Part shown: positions 1 through 9,650 of the stretch, one piece after another
How positions within the stretch are numbered: the stretch's first letter is position 1
How the letters are laid out: every line of letters begins with the position of its first letter
Assembly: GCA_934129745.1 (NCBI GenBank)
Contig: CAKOWZ010000001.1
Location: forward strand, 1-64,000
Direction of reading: 5' to 3'
DNA length: 64,000 nt
Source: an uncultured Clostridia bacterium
GTDB lineage: Bacteria; Bacillota; Clostridia; TANB77; CAG-508
Translations under genes and position numbers: made by a program
The notes under the pieces: model-generated
What the model was told of the DNA's origin: nothing
The model's database searches: none
Seen by the model: only the letters and a program-made list of their open reading frames with translations

Positions 1-100
1 AATAATTAAATAAATAATTAAATAAATAATTAAATAAATAATTAAATAAATAATTAAATAAATAATTAAATAAATAATTAAATAAATAATTAAATAAATA
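1..100. repeat. 12-bp AT tandem repeat
   Basis: The unit AATAATTAAATA is repeated perfectly about eight times and probably continues to the left of the window. No coding potential. The same unit recurs at 9897-9968. It fills the spacer downstream of the minus-strand activase gene. Confidence 0.95.
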
Positions 101-126
101 AAAAAACCTCATATGAGGTTTTTTTA
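100..126 (-). terminator. Rho-independent terminator of the activase gene
   Basis: A perfect palindrome, AAAAAACCTC-AT-AT-GAGGTTTTTT, overlaps the stop codon of the minus-strand gene ending at 124. On the minus strand the hairpin CCTCATATGAGG is followed by a T run, the usual intrinsic terminator layout. Confidence 0.8.
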
Positions 127-3100
127 TTTTTCTAGATTATCTTTTGCAACAGTAATAAATAATTTAAGTCTATTAGTTTGATTTGTTTCACTTGCCCCTG
201 GATCATAATCAATAGGGGCTATATTAGCCTCAGGATATTTTGAACGAATTGTTTTTATTACTCCTTTTCCTACGACATGATTTGGTAAGCAGGCAAATGG
301 TTGAACACATACTATATTAGGAATTCCATTTTGAATATATTCTACCATTTCAGCAGTTAAAAACCATCCTTCACCAGTTTGATTTCCAATTGATAAAATA
401 TCTTTTACATTTTCTTCTAACTCCCAAATATTGCAAGGTAGTAAATATCCTTTTTTAGAATTTTTTAATGCATTAATTTCATCTTTTTCTAATAAATCAA
501 CCAATTTAATTACAGTTTTAAATATACTTGCTTTAACATTTCCAGATTTTATTAATTCGTTAAATGTAATTTTATGAGTGCAAGCAAATTTTACAAACCC
601 CATAAAGTCTGGAAGAATTACTTCTGCACCTTCTTTTTCTAATTTATCAACAATATAATTATTTCCAAAAGGATGATATTTGATTAATACTTCACCAACA
701 ATTCCAACCTTAGGTTTTTTTACTGAAAAATCTACTTCGATTTTTTCAAAATCTTCAACCATATCATAAATACTTTTCTTGAATTCTTTCAATGTAGATT
801 TAGTAATAAGTCCTTTACATTTTTCCATCCATAATTCAAATAATTTATTTGTTTCACCTTTATTAACTTCATATGCTCTATTTTTGGCAGATAGTTTTTG
901 AAGTAAATCAGCATAAATACACATTTTTAATAATCTTTCCATTAATGGAATTGTGATTTTAAATCCAGGCATTTTTTCCATTCCAACAACATTGAATGAT
1001 ATTACTGGAACATTTGCAAACCCTGCATCTTTCAATGCTTTTCTAATAAAACCTATATAATTTGTTGCTCTACATCCACCACCTGTTTGAGAAATAATTA
1101 AAGCTGTTTTATTTAAATCATATTTTCCAGATTCTAATGCTTCAATCATTTGCCCAGTAACTAAGATTGAAGGATAACATGCATCATTATTTACATATTT
1201 TAAGCCAGTTTCAACAGTGTGATTAGTACATTCACGTAATAATACTAAATTATATCCAGAAGCTCGTACAGCAGTTTCAAGTAAATCAAAATGAATAGGT
1301 GCCATTTGAGGGCATAAAATAGTATATTCACTTTTCATTTCTTTAGTAAATATTTTTCTATTTACACTATAATCTCCATCACCTTTTTCAATTTTTGCAT
1401 TTAGTCGTTTATTCATACTTGCAAGAAGTGAACGTATACGAATTCTTACAGCTCCAAGATTATTTATTTCATCTATTTTAATTAGTGTATACATTTTTCC
1501 ATAACTTGTTAAAATTTCTTCAACTTGGTCAGTTGTTACAGCATCAACACCACATCCAAAAGAGTTTAATTGAATTAATTCCAAATTATCAGTTCTACCA
1601 ACAAAGTCCGCAGAATTATATAATCTTGAATGATATGTCCATTGATCAACTGCACGTAATGGTTTTCTTTCAGTTGTTAGGTGACATACACTATCTTCAG
1701 TTAAAACAGAAAGACCTAAACTTGTAATTAATGTGTCAATTCCGTGATTTACTTCAGGATCCATATGGTAAGGTCTACCTGCAAGAACAATACCTTTTAA
1801 ATTATTTTTATTTAAATATTCAATTGTTTCTTCACCTTTTTTACGAATGTCTTTTTTATAATTTTGATATTCTTCTTCAGCTTTTTTAGCAGCTTCAAAC
1901 AATTCTTTTTTAGTAAAATTGTAACTAGCAAATTCCGGCAAATCCATAATTGTTTTAACTAATTTTTTTGCTTCAAAAGGAAGAAATGGATTTAAAAAAT
2001 TAATATTTTTAGTTTTTAATTCTTCAACATTATTTTTTAAAACTTCTGGGTAAGATGTAACAATTGGACAATTATAATGATTATTAGAATCTTTAAATTC
2101 CTTTCTTGAATAAGGAATGCAAGGATAAAAAATTGTTGTAATTCCAGAATTTATTAAACTAATAATATGTCCATGTGAAAGTTTGGCTGGGAAACATACT
2201 GATTCTGAAGGCATAGATTCAATACCCTTTTCATATGTTTTTCTAGTACTTTTTTCTGAAAGAATAACTCTAAATCCTAAATTTGTTAAAAAAGTGAACC
2301 AGAATGGATAGTCTTCATACATATTTAAAACCCTAGGGATTCCAATACTTCCACGTTTTGCTTCTGTTGCATCTAATGGTGTATAATCAAATGTTCTTTC
2401 ATATTTATATTTAACCAAATTTGGTAAATCTTTATTTGAACTTATAATTCCTTCACCTTTTTCACATCTATTTCCTGTAATACATCTGCTGTTATCACTA
2501 AATTTATTAATTGTTAATAAACAATGATTTTCACATCTTTGACAACGAACATGAGAGGTTTGAATTTTTAAATTATCAAGTTCTTCATTTTTTAAAATAG
2601 TTGAGTAATATTCCATATCTAAGTTGGATTCATATTGTTGTTTAGCAAGAAGAGCAACTCCATATGCACCCATAAGTCCTGCAATATCAGGACGAACTAC
2701 ATTATGACCAACAATTTCTTCAAATGCACGTAAAACAGCATCATTATAAAAAGTTCCACCTTGAACAACAATGTTGTCACCTAATGTTTTCATATCTCTA
2801 ATTTTCATAACCTTTTGAATAGCATTTTTTATTACTGAATATGAAAGACCTGCAGATATATCTCCAACAGTAAAACCTTCTTTTTGGGCTTGTTTTATTT
2901 TTGAATTCATAAAAACTGTACATCTAGAACCTAGATCAACAGGATTTCTTGCTTCTAATGCTGAATTAACAAACTCATCGATTGATAAATTCAGGCTTTT
3001 GGCAAATGTTTCAATAAATGAGCCACATCCAGATGAACAAGCTTCATTTAACATGATATTATCTATTGTGCCATTTTTTATTTTAATATATTTCATGTCT

Positions 3101-4371
3101 TGACCACCAATATCAACAATACTTGTAACATTTGGCATAAATTCCTTTGCAGCAGTATAGTGAGCGATTGTTTCTATTTCATTTAAATCAATTTTTAAAG
3201 CGGTTTGAATTAATTTTTCACCATATCCTGTAACCCCACTATATCTTATTTTTGCACCTTCAGGAAGTTTTGTATATAAATCTTTAAGCATTTTTATAAC
3301 ACTATTTAAAGGATTTCCTTCATTACTTCCATATAATGAATATAGTAAATTTCCATCTTTATCAATAAGAACAAGTTTAGTTGTGGTTGAACCTGCATCA
3401 ATTCCAATATAGCAATCTCCGGAATATATTGATAAATCTTCTTTTTTTACAGTATCTTTACTATGTCTGATTTTAAAATCCTCATAATCAGCATCAATTG
3501 AGAATAAAGGGGGAAGTGAAGCTGATGATTTATCAACTGAACTTTTTAAAACTTCTATTTTGCTACTTAATTTTTGAGGAGTAATAGGTAAAACATCTAA
3601 AGAATCAAGGGCAGCACCTTTAGCAACAAAAAGATGAGCTTCATTTGGAATTATTATTTGTTCATCTTTTAAATGTAAGGTATCAATAAATCGGTTTCTT
3701 AACTCTGATAAGTAGTTTAATGGACCACCTAAAAATGCAACATTTCCTCTAATTGGACGGCCACATGCAAGACCACTAATTGTTTGATTTACAACTGCTT
3801 GAAAAATTGAAACTGCGATATCTTCTTTTGCAGCTCCTTCATTTAAAAGTGGTTGTACATCTGTTTTGGCAAAAACTCCACATCTTGAAGCTATTGGATA
3901 AATTGTTTTATAATTTTTTGCTAATTCATTTAATCCAGCAGCATCAGTATGTAATAAAGAGGCCATTTGGTCAATAAATGCACCTGTTCCACCCGCACAT
4001 GTTCCATTCATACGTTGTTCAATAAATTTATCAAAATAAATTATTTTTGCATCTTCACCACCTAATTCAATAACAACATCAGTTTGAGGAATATATTTTT
4101 CAACTGAGCGTTTGCAAGATACAACTTCTTGAATAAATGGTAAGTCTAAAAATTTAGCAGCAGACATAGCTCCTGAGCCTGTAAGAGCAATTGTGTAATT
4201 ATAATCTGGATATATATTAATTAAATTTTCTAACACTGTGCAAATTGTATTTTTTGTATCTGAATAATGACGTTTATAATCTTGAAAAACAATATTTAAA
4301 TCTTCATCTAGTACAACAATTTTTACTGTTGTTGAACCAACATCAACACCAATATGTAATATTTTATTCAT
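124..4371 (-). CDS. 2-hydroxyacyl-CoA dehydratase activase-type double ATPase (BadF/BadG/BcrA/BcrD family, with DUF2229 and HgdB-like region)
   Basis: About 1,415 aa with two ASKHA ATPase modules of the CoA-substrate-specific enzyme activase type. Module one starts with GVDVGSTT near residue 8 and has GGED and CAGGTGAFIDQ with Cys near 125. Module two starts with GIDAGSTTTK near 323 and has GGQDMKYI and CSSGCGSFIE near 445; in single-module activators an equivalent Cys binds the inter-subunit [4Fe-4S] cluster. A Cys group (CQRCENHC, then CITGNRC) near 606-633 precedes a DUF2229-like region (about 675-890) and a C-terminal part resembling dehydratase D-component proteins. Such long fusions are common in anaerobic Firmicutes; the exact substrate is not known. 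I chose the ATG at 4371 over the GTG at 4383 because that GTG lies inside the Shine-Dalgarno GAGAGGTG. No dehydratase subunit genes adjoin it in the window. Confidence 0.88.
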   Translation of the reverse strand: MNKILHIGVDVGSTTVKIVVLDEDLNIVFQDYKRHYSDTKNTICTVLENLINIYPDYNYTIALTGSGAMSAAKFLDLPFIQEVVSCKRSVEKYIPQTDVVIELGGEDAKIIYFDKFIEQRMNGTCAGGTGAFIDQMASLLHTDAAGLNELAKNYKTIYPIASRCGVFAKTDVQPLLNEGAAKEDIAVSIFQAVVNQTISGLACGRPIRGNVAFLGGPLNYLSELRNRFIDTLHLKDEQIIIPNEAHLFVAKGAALDSLDVLPITPQKLSSKIEVLKSSVDKSSASLPPLFSIDADYEDFKIRHSKDTVKKEDLSIYSGDCYIGIDAGSTTTKLVLIDKDGNLLYSLYGSNEGNPLNSVIKMLKDLYTKLPEGAKIRYSGVTGYGEKLIQTALKIDLNEIETIAHYTAAKEFMPNVTSIVDIGGQDMKYIKIKNGTIDNIMLNEACSSGCGSFIETFAKSLNLSIDEFVNSALEARNPVDLGSRCTVFMNSKIKQAQKEGFTVGDISAGLSYSVIKNAIQKVMKIRDMKTLGDNIVVQGGTFYNDAVLRAFEEIVGHNVVRPDIAGLMGAYGVALLAKQQYESNLDMEYYSTILKNEELDNLKIQTSHVRCQRCENHCLLTINKFSDNSRCITGNRCEKGEGIISSNKDLPNLVKYKYERTFDYTPLDATEAKRGSIGIPRVLNMYEDYPFWFTFLTNLGFRVILSEKSTRKTYEKGIESMPSESVCFPAKLSHGHIISLINSGITTIFYPCIPYSRKEFKDSNNHYNCPIVTSYPEVLKNNVEELKTKNINFLNPFLPFEAKKLVKTIMDLPEFASYNFTKKELFEAAKKAEEEYQNYKKDIRKKGEETIEYLNKNNLKGIVLAGRPYHMDPEVNHGIDTLITSLGLSVLTEDSVCHLTTERKPLRAVDQWTYHSRLYNSADFVGRTDNLELIQLNSFGCGVDAVTTDQVEEILTSYGKMYTLIKIDEINNLGAVRIRIRSLLASMNKRLNAKIEKGDGDYSVNRKIFTKEMKSEYTILCPQMAPIHFDLLETAVRASGYNLVLLRECTNHTVETGLKYVNNDACYPSILVTGQMIEALESGKYDLNKTALIISQTGGGCRATNYIGFIRKALKDAGFANVPVISFNVVGMEKMPGFKITIPLMERLLKMCIYADLLQKLSAKNRAYEVNKGETNKLFELWMEKCKGLITKSTLKEFKKSIYDMVEDFEKIEVDFSVKKPKVGIVGEVLIKYHPFGNNYIVDKLEKEGAEVILPDFMGFVKFACTHKITFNELIKSGNVKASIFKTVIKLVDLLEKDEINALKNSKKGYLLPCNIWELEENVKDILSIGNQTGEGWFLTAEMVEYIQNGIPNIVCVQPFACLPNHVVGKGVIKTIRSKYPEANIAPIDYDPGASETNQTNRLKLFITVAKDNLEK

Positions 4372-4412
4372 ATATTTTTTCACCTCTCAAAATTATTTAA
4401 AATTCAAAACTT

Positions 4413-4441
4413 ATTGTACATTTAAATAGGAAATTTGTCAA
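4413..4441 (-). promoter_or_regulatory. Sigma-A promoter of the activase gene
   Basis: On the minus strand TTGACA (4436-4441) is separated by exactly 17 nt from TACAAT (4413-4418), about 40 nt upstream of the start codon. One mismatch from consensus in total. Confidence 0.8.
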
Positions 4442-4638
4442 ATCTTTTTATAAAAATTAAAATACCTGAAATGTTGATTCCCCAAGGAAAAAACAGTTAA
4501 AAAATAAAGGAAAATATAATAATAAATATAAAGTAAAATGTATTAAAAATAATATATTATTAAAATAAAAAGTGTTCTAAAAAAAGCATGTCTATAATAA
4601 TATTAATTAAACATTTAAATTAGGAAAGGGTGAATAAA

Positions 4639-5196
4639 ATGAAATCAAAAAAAATATATTTTATTTCTATAGGAATTTTATTAATAATTTTGGGTGTTAT
4701 TTTATGGGCATATTTTAATAGGGATGAACAAGTAATTGAAAAATCAAATGAAATAGTTCCTAAAGAGGAAATTTCTGATGAGCAATTAAGAAATACAATT
4801 ATTTCATTATATTTTATTGATAATGAATCAGGTGAATTAAAAATTGAAAGTAAATTAATTGATGCAAAAAAATTATTAAATAATCCATATGAAGAAATAA
4901 TTAATCTATGGTTACAAGGACCTGAAAATAAAAAATTAAAAAATAATTGTTCAAAAAATGTAAAATTAAATAATACAAAATTGGAAGGTGATTGCTTAAG
5001 TGTTGATTTTTCAAAAGAATTTATTGAAGAATTTACAGGTGAAAAAGGGGAAGAGTCTAAAGTAATTTATGGAATAGTTAATTCATTGACAGAATTAACA
5101 GAAATAAATTCAGTAAAAATACTTATAGATGGAGAAGAAAATAAATATTTAGGTGATTTTAATTTGTCAGAAAAATATTTTAGAATTAATAATTAA
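4639..5196 (+). CDS. GerMN-domain lipoprotein-like/membrane protein (sporulation and germination type)
   Basis: A 185-aa protein with an N-terminal membrane anchor (about residues 4-27, KKIYFISIGILL...) and an extracytoplasmic GerMN domain over residues 60-180. The diagnostic part is the stretch NPYEEIINLWLQGP, followed by LEGDCLSVDFSKEF and the terminal SVKILIDGEE. GerM-type domains occur in sporulation and germination proteins of Firmicutes and are thought to bind cell-wall structures. There is no Cys lipobox, so it is probably anchored by its N-terminal helix. The ATG at 4639 follows AGGAAAGGGTGA with good spacing; the upstream GTG at 4630 is part of that ribosome-binding site. Its precise role is not established from sequence. 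Confidence 0.78.
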   Translation: MKSKKIYFISIGILLIILGVILWAYFNRDEQVIEKSNEIVPKEEISDEQLRNTIISLYFIDNESGELKIESKLIDAKKLLNNPYEEIINLWLQGPENKKLKNNCSKNVKLNNTKLEGDCLSVDFSKEFIEEFTGEKGEESKVIYGIVNSLTELTEINSVKILIDGEENKYLGDFNLSEKYFRINN

Positions 5197-5386
5197 TAAT
5201 AAATTAAATATTTTATAAAAATAATAGTGAAATAAATAATTAATAATTTAAATAAATAAAAATAATGACAAAATAAATAGTTCATAATTAAAATAAATAA
5301 AAAATAATGAAAAAATAAATAAAAAATAAATAATTAAATAATTAAATAATTAAATAATAAAATAATAAATTAATAAAAATAAGAAA
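5197..5386. repeat. A/T low-complexity spacer
   Basis: Irregular AATAAATAATTAAATA-like repeats with A on the plus strand strongly favoured. No gene or regulatory site is recognised. Confidence 0.8.
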
Positions 5387-5412
5387 AAATAGAAGATTAT
5401 AATCTTCTATTT
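5387..5412 (-). terminator. Terminator of the small minus-strand gene
   Basis: Perfect 12-bp stem AAATAGAAGATT / AATCTTCTATTT with a 2-nt loop, overlapping the stop codon at 5407-5409. On the minus strand it is followed by TTTTTTCTTATTTTT. It also lies downstream of the GerMN gene and could stop both transcripts. Confidence 0.75.
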
Positions 5413-5601
5413 TATTATTTTATATAAGTGAACTCCTTTTGATACATTTTTTAAATTGTTTAAAAAACATTCTACATCTGCCAAGGATTTAATAATATTT
5501 TTCTTTTTTTCAGGAAGATTAAATTTATTATTTTTACATGTTTTATTACATGAATTATTACAATGTTCATTATAATTAATATAATAATTATTATTTTTCA
5601 A
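5407..5601 (-). CDS. Small Asn/Lys-rich hypothetical protein with N-terminal cysteines
   Basis: 64 aa, not recognised. The N-terminal half carries three Cys in a CNNSCNKTC arrangement within an Asn-rich stretch. The C-terminal half (LADVECFLNNLKNV...) looks like a compact amphipathic helix pair. The start is TTG at 5601, preceded on the minus strand by AAAGGAG about 10 nt upstream. A hairpin terminator sits at its stop codon. These signals support a real gene despite the length. It might be a small metal-binding or regulatory protein, but nothing specific can be claimed. Confidence 0.5.
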   Translation of the reverse strand: MKNNNYYINYNEHCNNSCNKTCKNNKFNLPEKKKNIIKSLADVECFLNNLKNVSKGVHLYKIIK

Positions 5602-5725
5602 TATAAAACATCTCCTTTATTAATAAATTATAATTTATTAATAAAATATATTATTTATTAATAATATTTTAAAAAAATATTTAAAAATAATTAAATATAT
5701 TATATAATATTAATTATAAAAAAAT

Positions 5726-6484
5726 ATGTTACAGAAAAAGGTGAGAATAATTTTAAAAGAAAATGAAAGAATTGATGATTTACAAATAAATAATTTAAAA
5801 ATAATTCAAAATACAGATGGTTTTTGCTTTGGAATAGATAGTGTTATATTATCAAATTTTGCAAAAGATATTAAGAAAAACAGTGTTGTAATGGATTTAG
5901 GAACAGGAACTGGAATAATAGGTTTTTTGTTATTAGCAAAAAATAAAATAAAAAGAATGATTGGAATTGAGGTACAATCTGAAGTCGCAGATATGGTATC
6001 GCGAAGTGTTATATTAAATAATTTAGAAGACGAATTTCAAATTATTAATTGTAATATTAAGGATATTTTAATGCATGTAAAAAGAGATTCAGTAGATGTT
6101 GTAGTCACTAATCCACCATATAAAAAAATAAATACTGGTGGAAAAAATGAAAATCAGAAAAAATTAATCTCACGACATGAGATTTTGGCAGATATATTTG
6201 ATTTTATAAAAGCTGCAAAAGTAGTATTAAAGGATAAGGGAATATTATATATGGTACATAGGCCAGAAAGATTATCAGATATAATTTGCGGATTAAAAGA
6301 AAATAAAATAGAACCTAAAGAAATAAGATTTGTATATTCAAGAGAAAATAGTAATGAAGCTAAATTGGTATTAATTAAGGCAGTAAAAAATGGTGGAGAA
6401 TTTTTAAAGATAGAAAAACCTTTGTATATATATAATAATGATGGTGAATATTCAAGGGAAATATTAGATATGTATAATAATTAA
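5726..6484 (+). CDS. tRNA1(Val) (adenine(37)-N6)-methyltransferase-like SAM-dependent methyltransferase
   Basis: About 252 aa with a Rossmann methyltransferase fold. DLGTGTGIIG (residues 57-66) is the SAM-binding glycine loop and NPPY (129-132) is the N6-adenine methyltransferase catalytic motif. The opening DDLQINNLKIIQNTDGF and FGIDSVILSNF match the TrmN6/YabB-type family. In Firmicutes this gene commonly precedes rsmI, as here (rsmI at 6804). The start is uncertain: ATG 5726 has no ribosome-binding site, while AAGGTGAG at 5738-5745 would point to a GTG (5741) or a non-canonical ATT (5750) inside the ORF; related proteins usually begin near KENERIDDL. Confidence 0.8.
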   Translation: MLQKKVRIILKENERIDDLQINNLKIIQNTDGFCFGIDSVILSNFAKDIKKNSVVMDLGTGTGIIGFLLLAKNKIKRMIGIEVQSEVADMVSRSVILNNLEDEFQIINCNIKDILMHVKRDSVDVVVTNPPYKKINTGGKNENQKKLISRHEILADIFDFIKAAKVVLKDKGILYMVHRPERLSDIICGLKENKIEPKEIRFVYSRENSNEAKLVLIKAVKNGGEFLKIEKPLYIYNNDGEYSREILDMYNN

Positions 6485-6780
6485 AAAAATAGTAAAAAAT
6501 AAATAGAAATTAAATATTAAAAATAATAAAAAAATAAATAAAAATTAAACGTTAAAAATAATAATAAAAAATAAATAAAAATTAAATATTAAAAATAATA
6601 ATAAAAAAATAAATAGAAAATAAATATTAAAAATAATAATTAAAAAATAAATATTAAAAATAATAATTAAAAAAATAAATAGAAAAATAATAATTAAAAA
6701 TATAAAATTGTACAATAAATTAATAATAAAAAATAATAAATAAAAAAATTAGAAATAATAAAATAAATAATTTAATCATA
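6485..6780. repeat. A/T-only degenerate repeat spacer
   Basis: About 300 bp between two co-directional genes, almost entirely A and T, made of imperfect copies of AAATAAATAAAAATTAAATATT-like units of roughly 35 bp. No gene, promoter or terminator can be picked out with confidence. Confidence 0.8.
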
Positions 6781-6803
6781 AAAAATTAAAAGGAGAAATA
6801 AAA

Positions 6804-7649
6804 ATGAATAAAAAAGGAAAATTGTATTTGGTGGCAACTCCTATTGGAAACTTAGATGATATAACTATTAGAGCTATAAAGGTTTTACAAAATGTTGATT
6901 TAATTGCTGCAGAAGACACAAGACACAGCTTAAAATTATTAAATCACTTGGAAATATCAAAACCATTAATAAGTTATCATAGGCATAATGAAGAAAATAA
7001 AACAGAGGTGCTAATAAATAAATTATTGAATGGCGAAAATATAGCATTGATTACAGATGCAGGTACTCCTGCAATATCTGACCCAGGGGAAGAGGTTGTT
7101 AAACAGGCAATAGAAAAAGAAATAGAAATTATTCCAATTCCTGGTGCATGTGCTTTAATAAATGCATTAATTTGTTCTGGAATGAATACAAGAGAATTTG
7201 CTTTTTATGGCTTTTTACCATTAAATAAAAAATTAAGAAAAAATAAATTTGAGGAAATAAAAAAAGAAAACAAAACTATAATTTTATATGAAGCACCACA
7301 TAAAATAAATCAAACTTTAAAGGATATTTTGCAAGAAGTTGGAGATGTTAATATTGTATTAGCAAGAGAATTGACAAAAATTCATGAAGAGTTTATAAGA
7401 GGAAAAATAAGTGAAATCATTGAAAAATATACTGATTTGAAAGGTGAAATGATTATTGTTTTAGAAGGAAACAAATTCGATAATTCTACAGATAAATTAA
7501 CAGAATTATTAAATAATATGAGTATAGAAGAACATTATAATTATTATAAAAAACAAAATTTAGAGAAAAAAGAAATAGTGAAAAAAATGGCAAAAGACAG
7601 AAATGTAAATAAAAATGAAATTTATATGAAAGTAATAAATTTTAATTAA
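6804..7649 (+). CDS. rsmI: 16S rRNA (cytidine(1402)-2'-O)-methyltransferase RsmI
   Basis: 281 aa, the normal length for RsmI. It opens with GKLYLVATPIGNLDDIT, then has AEDTRHSLKLL and the hallmark DAGTPAISDPG (residues 85-95) of tetrapyrrole-methylase-fold rRNA methyltransferases. It 2'-O-methylates C1402 in the 16S rRNA decoding centre using SAM. AAAAGGAG lies 8-9 nt before the ATG. It follows the TrmN6-like gene in the same orientation, a conserved neighbourhood, though about 320 bp of A/T spacer separates them. It ends at a strong shared terminator with abrB. Confidence 0.95.
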   Translation: MNKKGKLYLVATPIGNLDDITIRAIKVLQNVDLIAAEDTRHSLKLLNHLEISKPLISYHRHNEENKTEVLINKLLNGENIALITDAGTPAISDPGEEVVKQAIEKEIEIIPIPGACALINALICSGMNTREFAFYGFLPLNKKLRKNKFEEIKKENKTIILYEAPHKINQTLKDILQEVGDVNIVLARELTKIHEEFIRGKISEIIEKYTDLKGEMIIVLEGNKFDNSTDKLTELLNNMSIEEHYNYYKKQNLEKKEIVKKMAKDRNVNKNEIYMKVINFN

Positions 7650-7770
7650 TGATAAATAATTAATTTTAAATTAAAAATTAAAATAATAAAATATAATAAA
7701 AAGGTATAAAAAACAATAATAAAAAATAGGTAAAAAAGTAAAATTAATAAAAGGAATAAAATAGATAAAA

Positions 7771-7816
7771 AAACTAATATAAATAATTAATAAAAATTAA
7801 TTATTTATATTAGTTT
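7771..7816. terminator. Bidirectional terminator between rsmI and abrB
   Basis: A perfect 20-bp stem (arms 7771-7790 and 7797-7816) with a 6-nt loop. The plus strand continues TTTTTCTTTTTC and the minus strand has TTTTTTTATC, so it can terminate both convergent genes. It overlaps the last codons of abrB. Confidence 0.85.
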
Positions 7817-8085
7817 TTCTTTTTCTTTTTATTTCTCTTTTCAGACAAGACAGAAATTTTGTTTAAACAATTCTCACAAATTTGTTTATCCTTATATGAT
7901 TGCAATCCTTCTGATTTGCCACAGAAAATACAGCTTACTTCATATTTTTTTAAAATAATGCTTGTACCATCTACATAGATTTCAATAGGATCTTTTTCAG
8001 AAATATGAAATTTATTTCTTAATTCAATAGGAATAACAACTCTTCCTAATTCATCTAATTTTCTAATTATTCCAGTTGATTTCAT
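7810..8085 (-). CDS. AbrB/SpoVT-type transition-state regulator with C-terminal zinc-ribbon-like tail
   Basis: 91 aa. Residues 1-47 form a classic swapped-hairpin AbrB DNA-binding domain: MKSTGIIRKLDELGRVVIPI, then EKDPIEIYVDG. The C-terminal part has two CxxC pairs (CIFC and CENC) about 20 residues apart, as in AbrB paralogs of Clostridia, suggesting zinc binding, followed by a Lys-rich tail. AbrB proteins repress post-exponential genes such as those for biofilm and sporulation. AGGAGG sits 8 nt before the ATG. A consensus-like promoter is at 8118-8146. Whether it controls the surface locus at 23.7-60 kb is speculation. Confidence 0.9.
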   Translation of the reverse strand: MKSTGIIRKLDELGRVVIPIELRNKFHISEKDPIEIYVDGTSIILKKYEVSCIFCGKSEGLQSYKDKQICENCLNKISVLSEKRNKKKKKN

Positions 8086-8117
8086 AATGTTTACCTCCTA
8101 GTTTTGCGATATAGTAC

Positions 8118-8146
8118 ATTCTAGCACAATTAATAAAAAAAGACAA
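8118..8146 (-). promoter_or_regulatory. Promoter of abrB-type gene
   Basis: Minus-strand TTGTCT (8141-8146), 17-nt spacer, TAGAAT (8118-8123), about 35 nt before the start codon. Confidence 0.7.
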
Positions 8147-8275
8147 TATAAAATGTAAAAATTTTCCAATTAATAATAATTTCAAAACGAAAATAACATT
8201 TTTATAGAAACAAAACTATAATATTGTTCTAAAAAAATAAATATTGAATAGTTTTATAAGAGGATGTGAAAAAAA

Positions 8276-8863
8276 ATGCTAAATAAAATATGGCCAGTTT
8301 TTATAATAATATCATTTGTTTATGCAATTATTTTTGGAAATATTGAAAAATTAAATAATGGAATTTTTGAATCAACAAAAAGCGCAGTAGAATTATGTTT
8401 GACTTTTTTAGGAACAATTACTTTGTGGAATGGAATAATGCAGATTGCTTATAAAAGTAGACTTGTTAATAATTTAGTAAAAATATTAAATCCTTTTTTA
8501 AATAAATTATTTCCAGAATTAAAAAATAATCAAAAAATAAAAAAAGAAATATCGATGAATATTATTGCAAATATTTTCGGACTTGGAAATGCAGCTACTC
8601 CATTAGGAATAAAAGCTATGACAAGTATGCAAGATGTTAATACAGAAAAAAATACTTTATCAAATTCTATGATGATGTTTATAGTATTAAACACTGCATC
8701 ATTGCAATTAATACCAACTACGGTAATTGCAATACGAACATCATTAAAGTCTGAGAATCCAACGTCTATAGTGTTTCCAATTTGGTGTGCAACAATATGT
8801 TCAATTATTGTAGCTGTTTTATCAACAAAAATAATAATAAAAAAGAGTAAATTTAAATATTAA
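8276..8863 (+). CDS. spmA: Spore maturation protein A (nucleoside recognition domain membrane protein)
   Basis: 195 aa with five or so hydrophobic segments and the Gate/nucleoside-recognition family motif: NIFGLGNAATPLGIKAM (about residues 99-115). SpmA works with SpmB in the mother cell during spore core dehydration. It is followed by spmB at 9118, the standard pair, although about 250 bp of A/T repeat separate them here rather than the usual overlap. AGAGGATGTG precedes the ATG. Confidence 0.92.
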   Translation: MLNKIWPVFIIISFVYAIIFGNIEKLNNGIFESTKSAVELCLTFLGTITLWNGIMQIAYKSRLVNNLVKILNPFLNKLFPELKNNQKIKKEISMNIIANIFGLGNAATPLGIKAMTSMQDVNTEKNTLSNSMMMFIVLNTASLQLIPTTVIAIRTSLKSENPTSIVFPIWCATICSIIVAVLSTKIIIKKSKFKY

Positions 8864-9075
8864 AAGAATTAATAAATAATTAAATAAAAAATAAATAATA
8901 AATAAATAAATAATAAATAAATAATAAATAAATAAAAAATAATAAAAAAATAATAAAAAATAATAAAGATAATAATAAAAATAATAATAAAAAAATAATA
9001 AAAATAATAATAAAAAATAATAATAAAAATAAATAACAGAAATAATAAATAATAAAATCAATAACAAATAATAAA
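8864..9075. repeat. A/T trinucleotide-like spacer inside the spmAB pair
   Basis: AATAATAAA-type simple repeats with strong A bias on the plus strand. It separates spmA from spmB. The long Phe/Tyr/Leu-rich minus-strand frames over it are artefacts of the repeat. Confidence 0.85.
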
Positions 9076-9117
9076 CAACTCAAATAATTAAAAACAAATA
9101 AAATAGGGGAAATTAAT

Positions 9118-9642
9118 ATGAGTATTTTAAATTATATATCAACAATTGCAATGCCTGTAATTATTTTAATAATAATTTTGTATGGATTTATTGAAAAAAA
9201 TAAGGTTTTTGATATATTTATGGAAGGTGCAAAAGAGGGGGTACAAATAGTTTTTAATTTGATTCCAACTCTTATAGGATTGTTTGTTGCGGTTGGTGCA
9301 TTACGTAATTCAGGAATATTAGATGCAATTATTAATATTATTTTACCTATATTAGAAAAGGTGAATTTTCCAAAAGAAATTATGCCATTAGCTATATTAA
9401 GACCAATATCTGGAAGTGCAGCAATGGCTGTGGCAACAGATATAATGAAAAATTATGGAGTTGACTCTAAAATTGGTAAAATAGCTTCTGTAATAATGGG
9501 ATCTACAGAAACGACTATTTATACTATTGCTGTATATACAAGTGTAGTAAAAATAAAAAAAACAAGAGGAGTATTAATTGCGGCTCTTATTGGGGATGTG
9601 GTTGGAATGGCAGTATCCGTATGGGTTTGTAACTTTTTGTAG
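9118..9642 (+). CDS. spmB: Spore maturation protein B (nucleoside recognition domain membrane protein)
   Basis: 174 aa, multi-pass membrane protein of the same family as SpmA. Typical segments are FDIFMEGAKEGVQIVFNLIP, AILRPISGSAAMAV and the MGSTETTIYTIAVY loop. It partners SpmA in spore maturation. AGGGGAAATTAAT precedes the ATG at 9118. Length is normal. Confidence 0.93.
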   Translation: MSILNYISTIAMPVIILIIILYGFIEKNKVFDIFMEGAKEGVQIVFNLIPTLIGLFVAVGALRNSGILDAIINIILPILEKVNFPKEIMPLAILRPISGSAAMAVATDIMKNYGVDSKIGKIASVIMGSTETTIYTIAVYTSVVKIKKTRGVLIAALIGDVVGMAVSVWVCNFL

Positions 9643-9650
9643 AATTTTGT

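Noticed and set aside
8822..9083. Two Leu/Phe/Tyr-only minus-strand frames
   Set aside because: Translation of the A/T trinucleotide spacer between spmA and spmB; no start signals.
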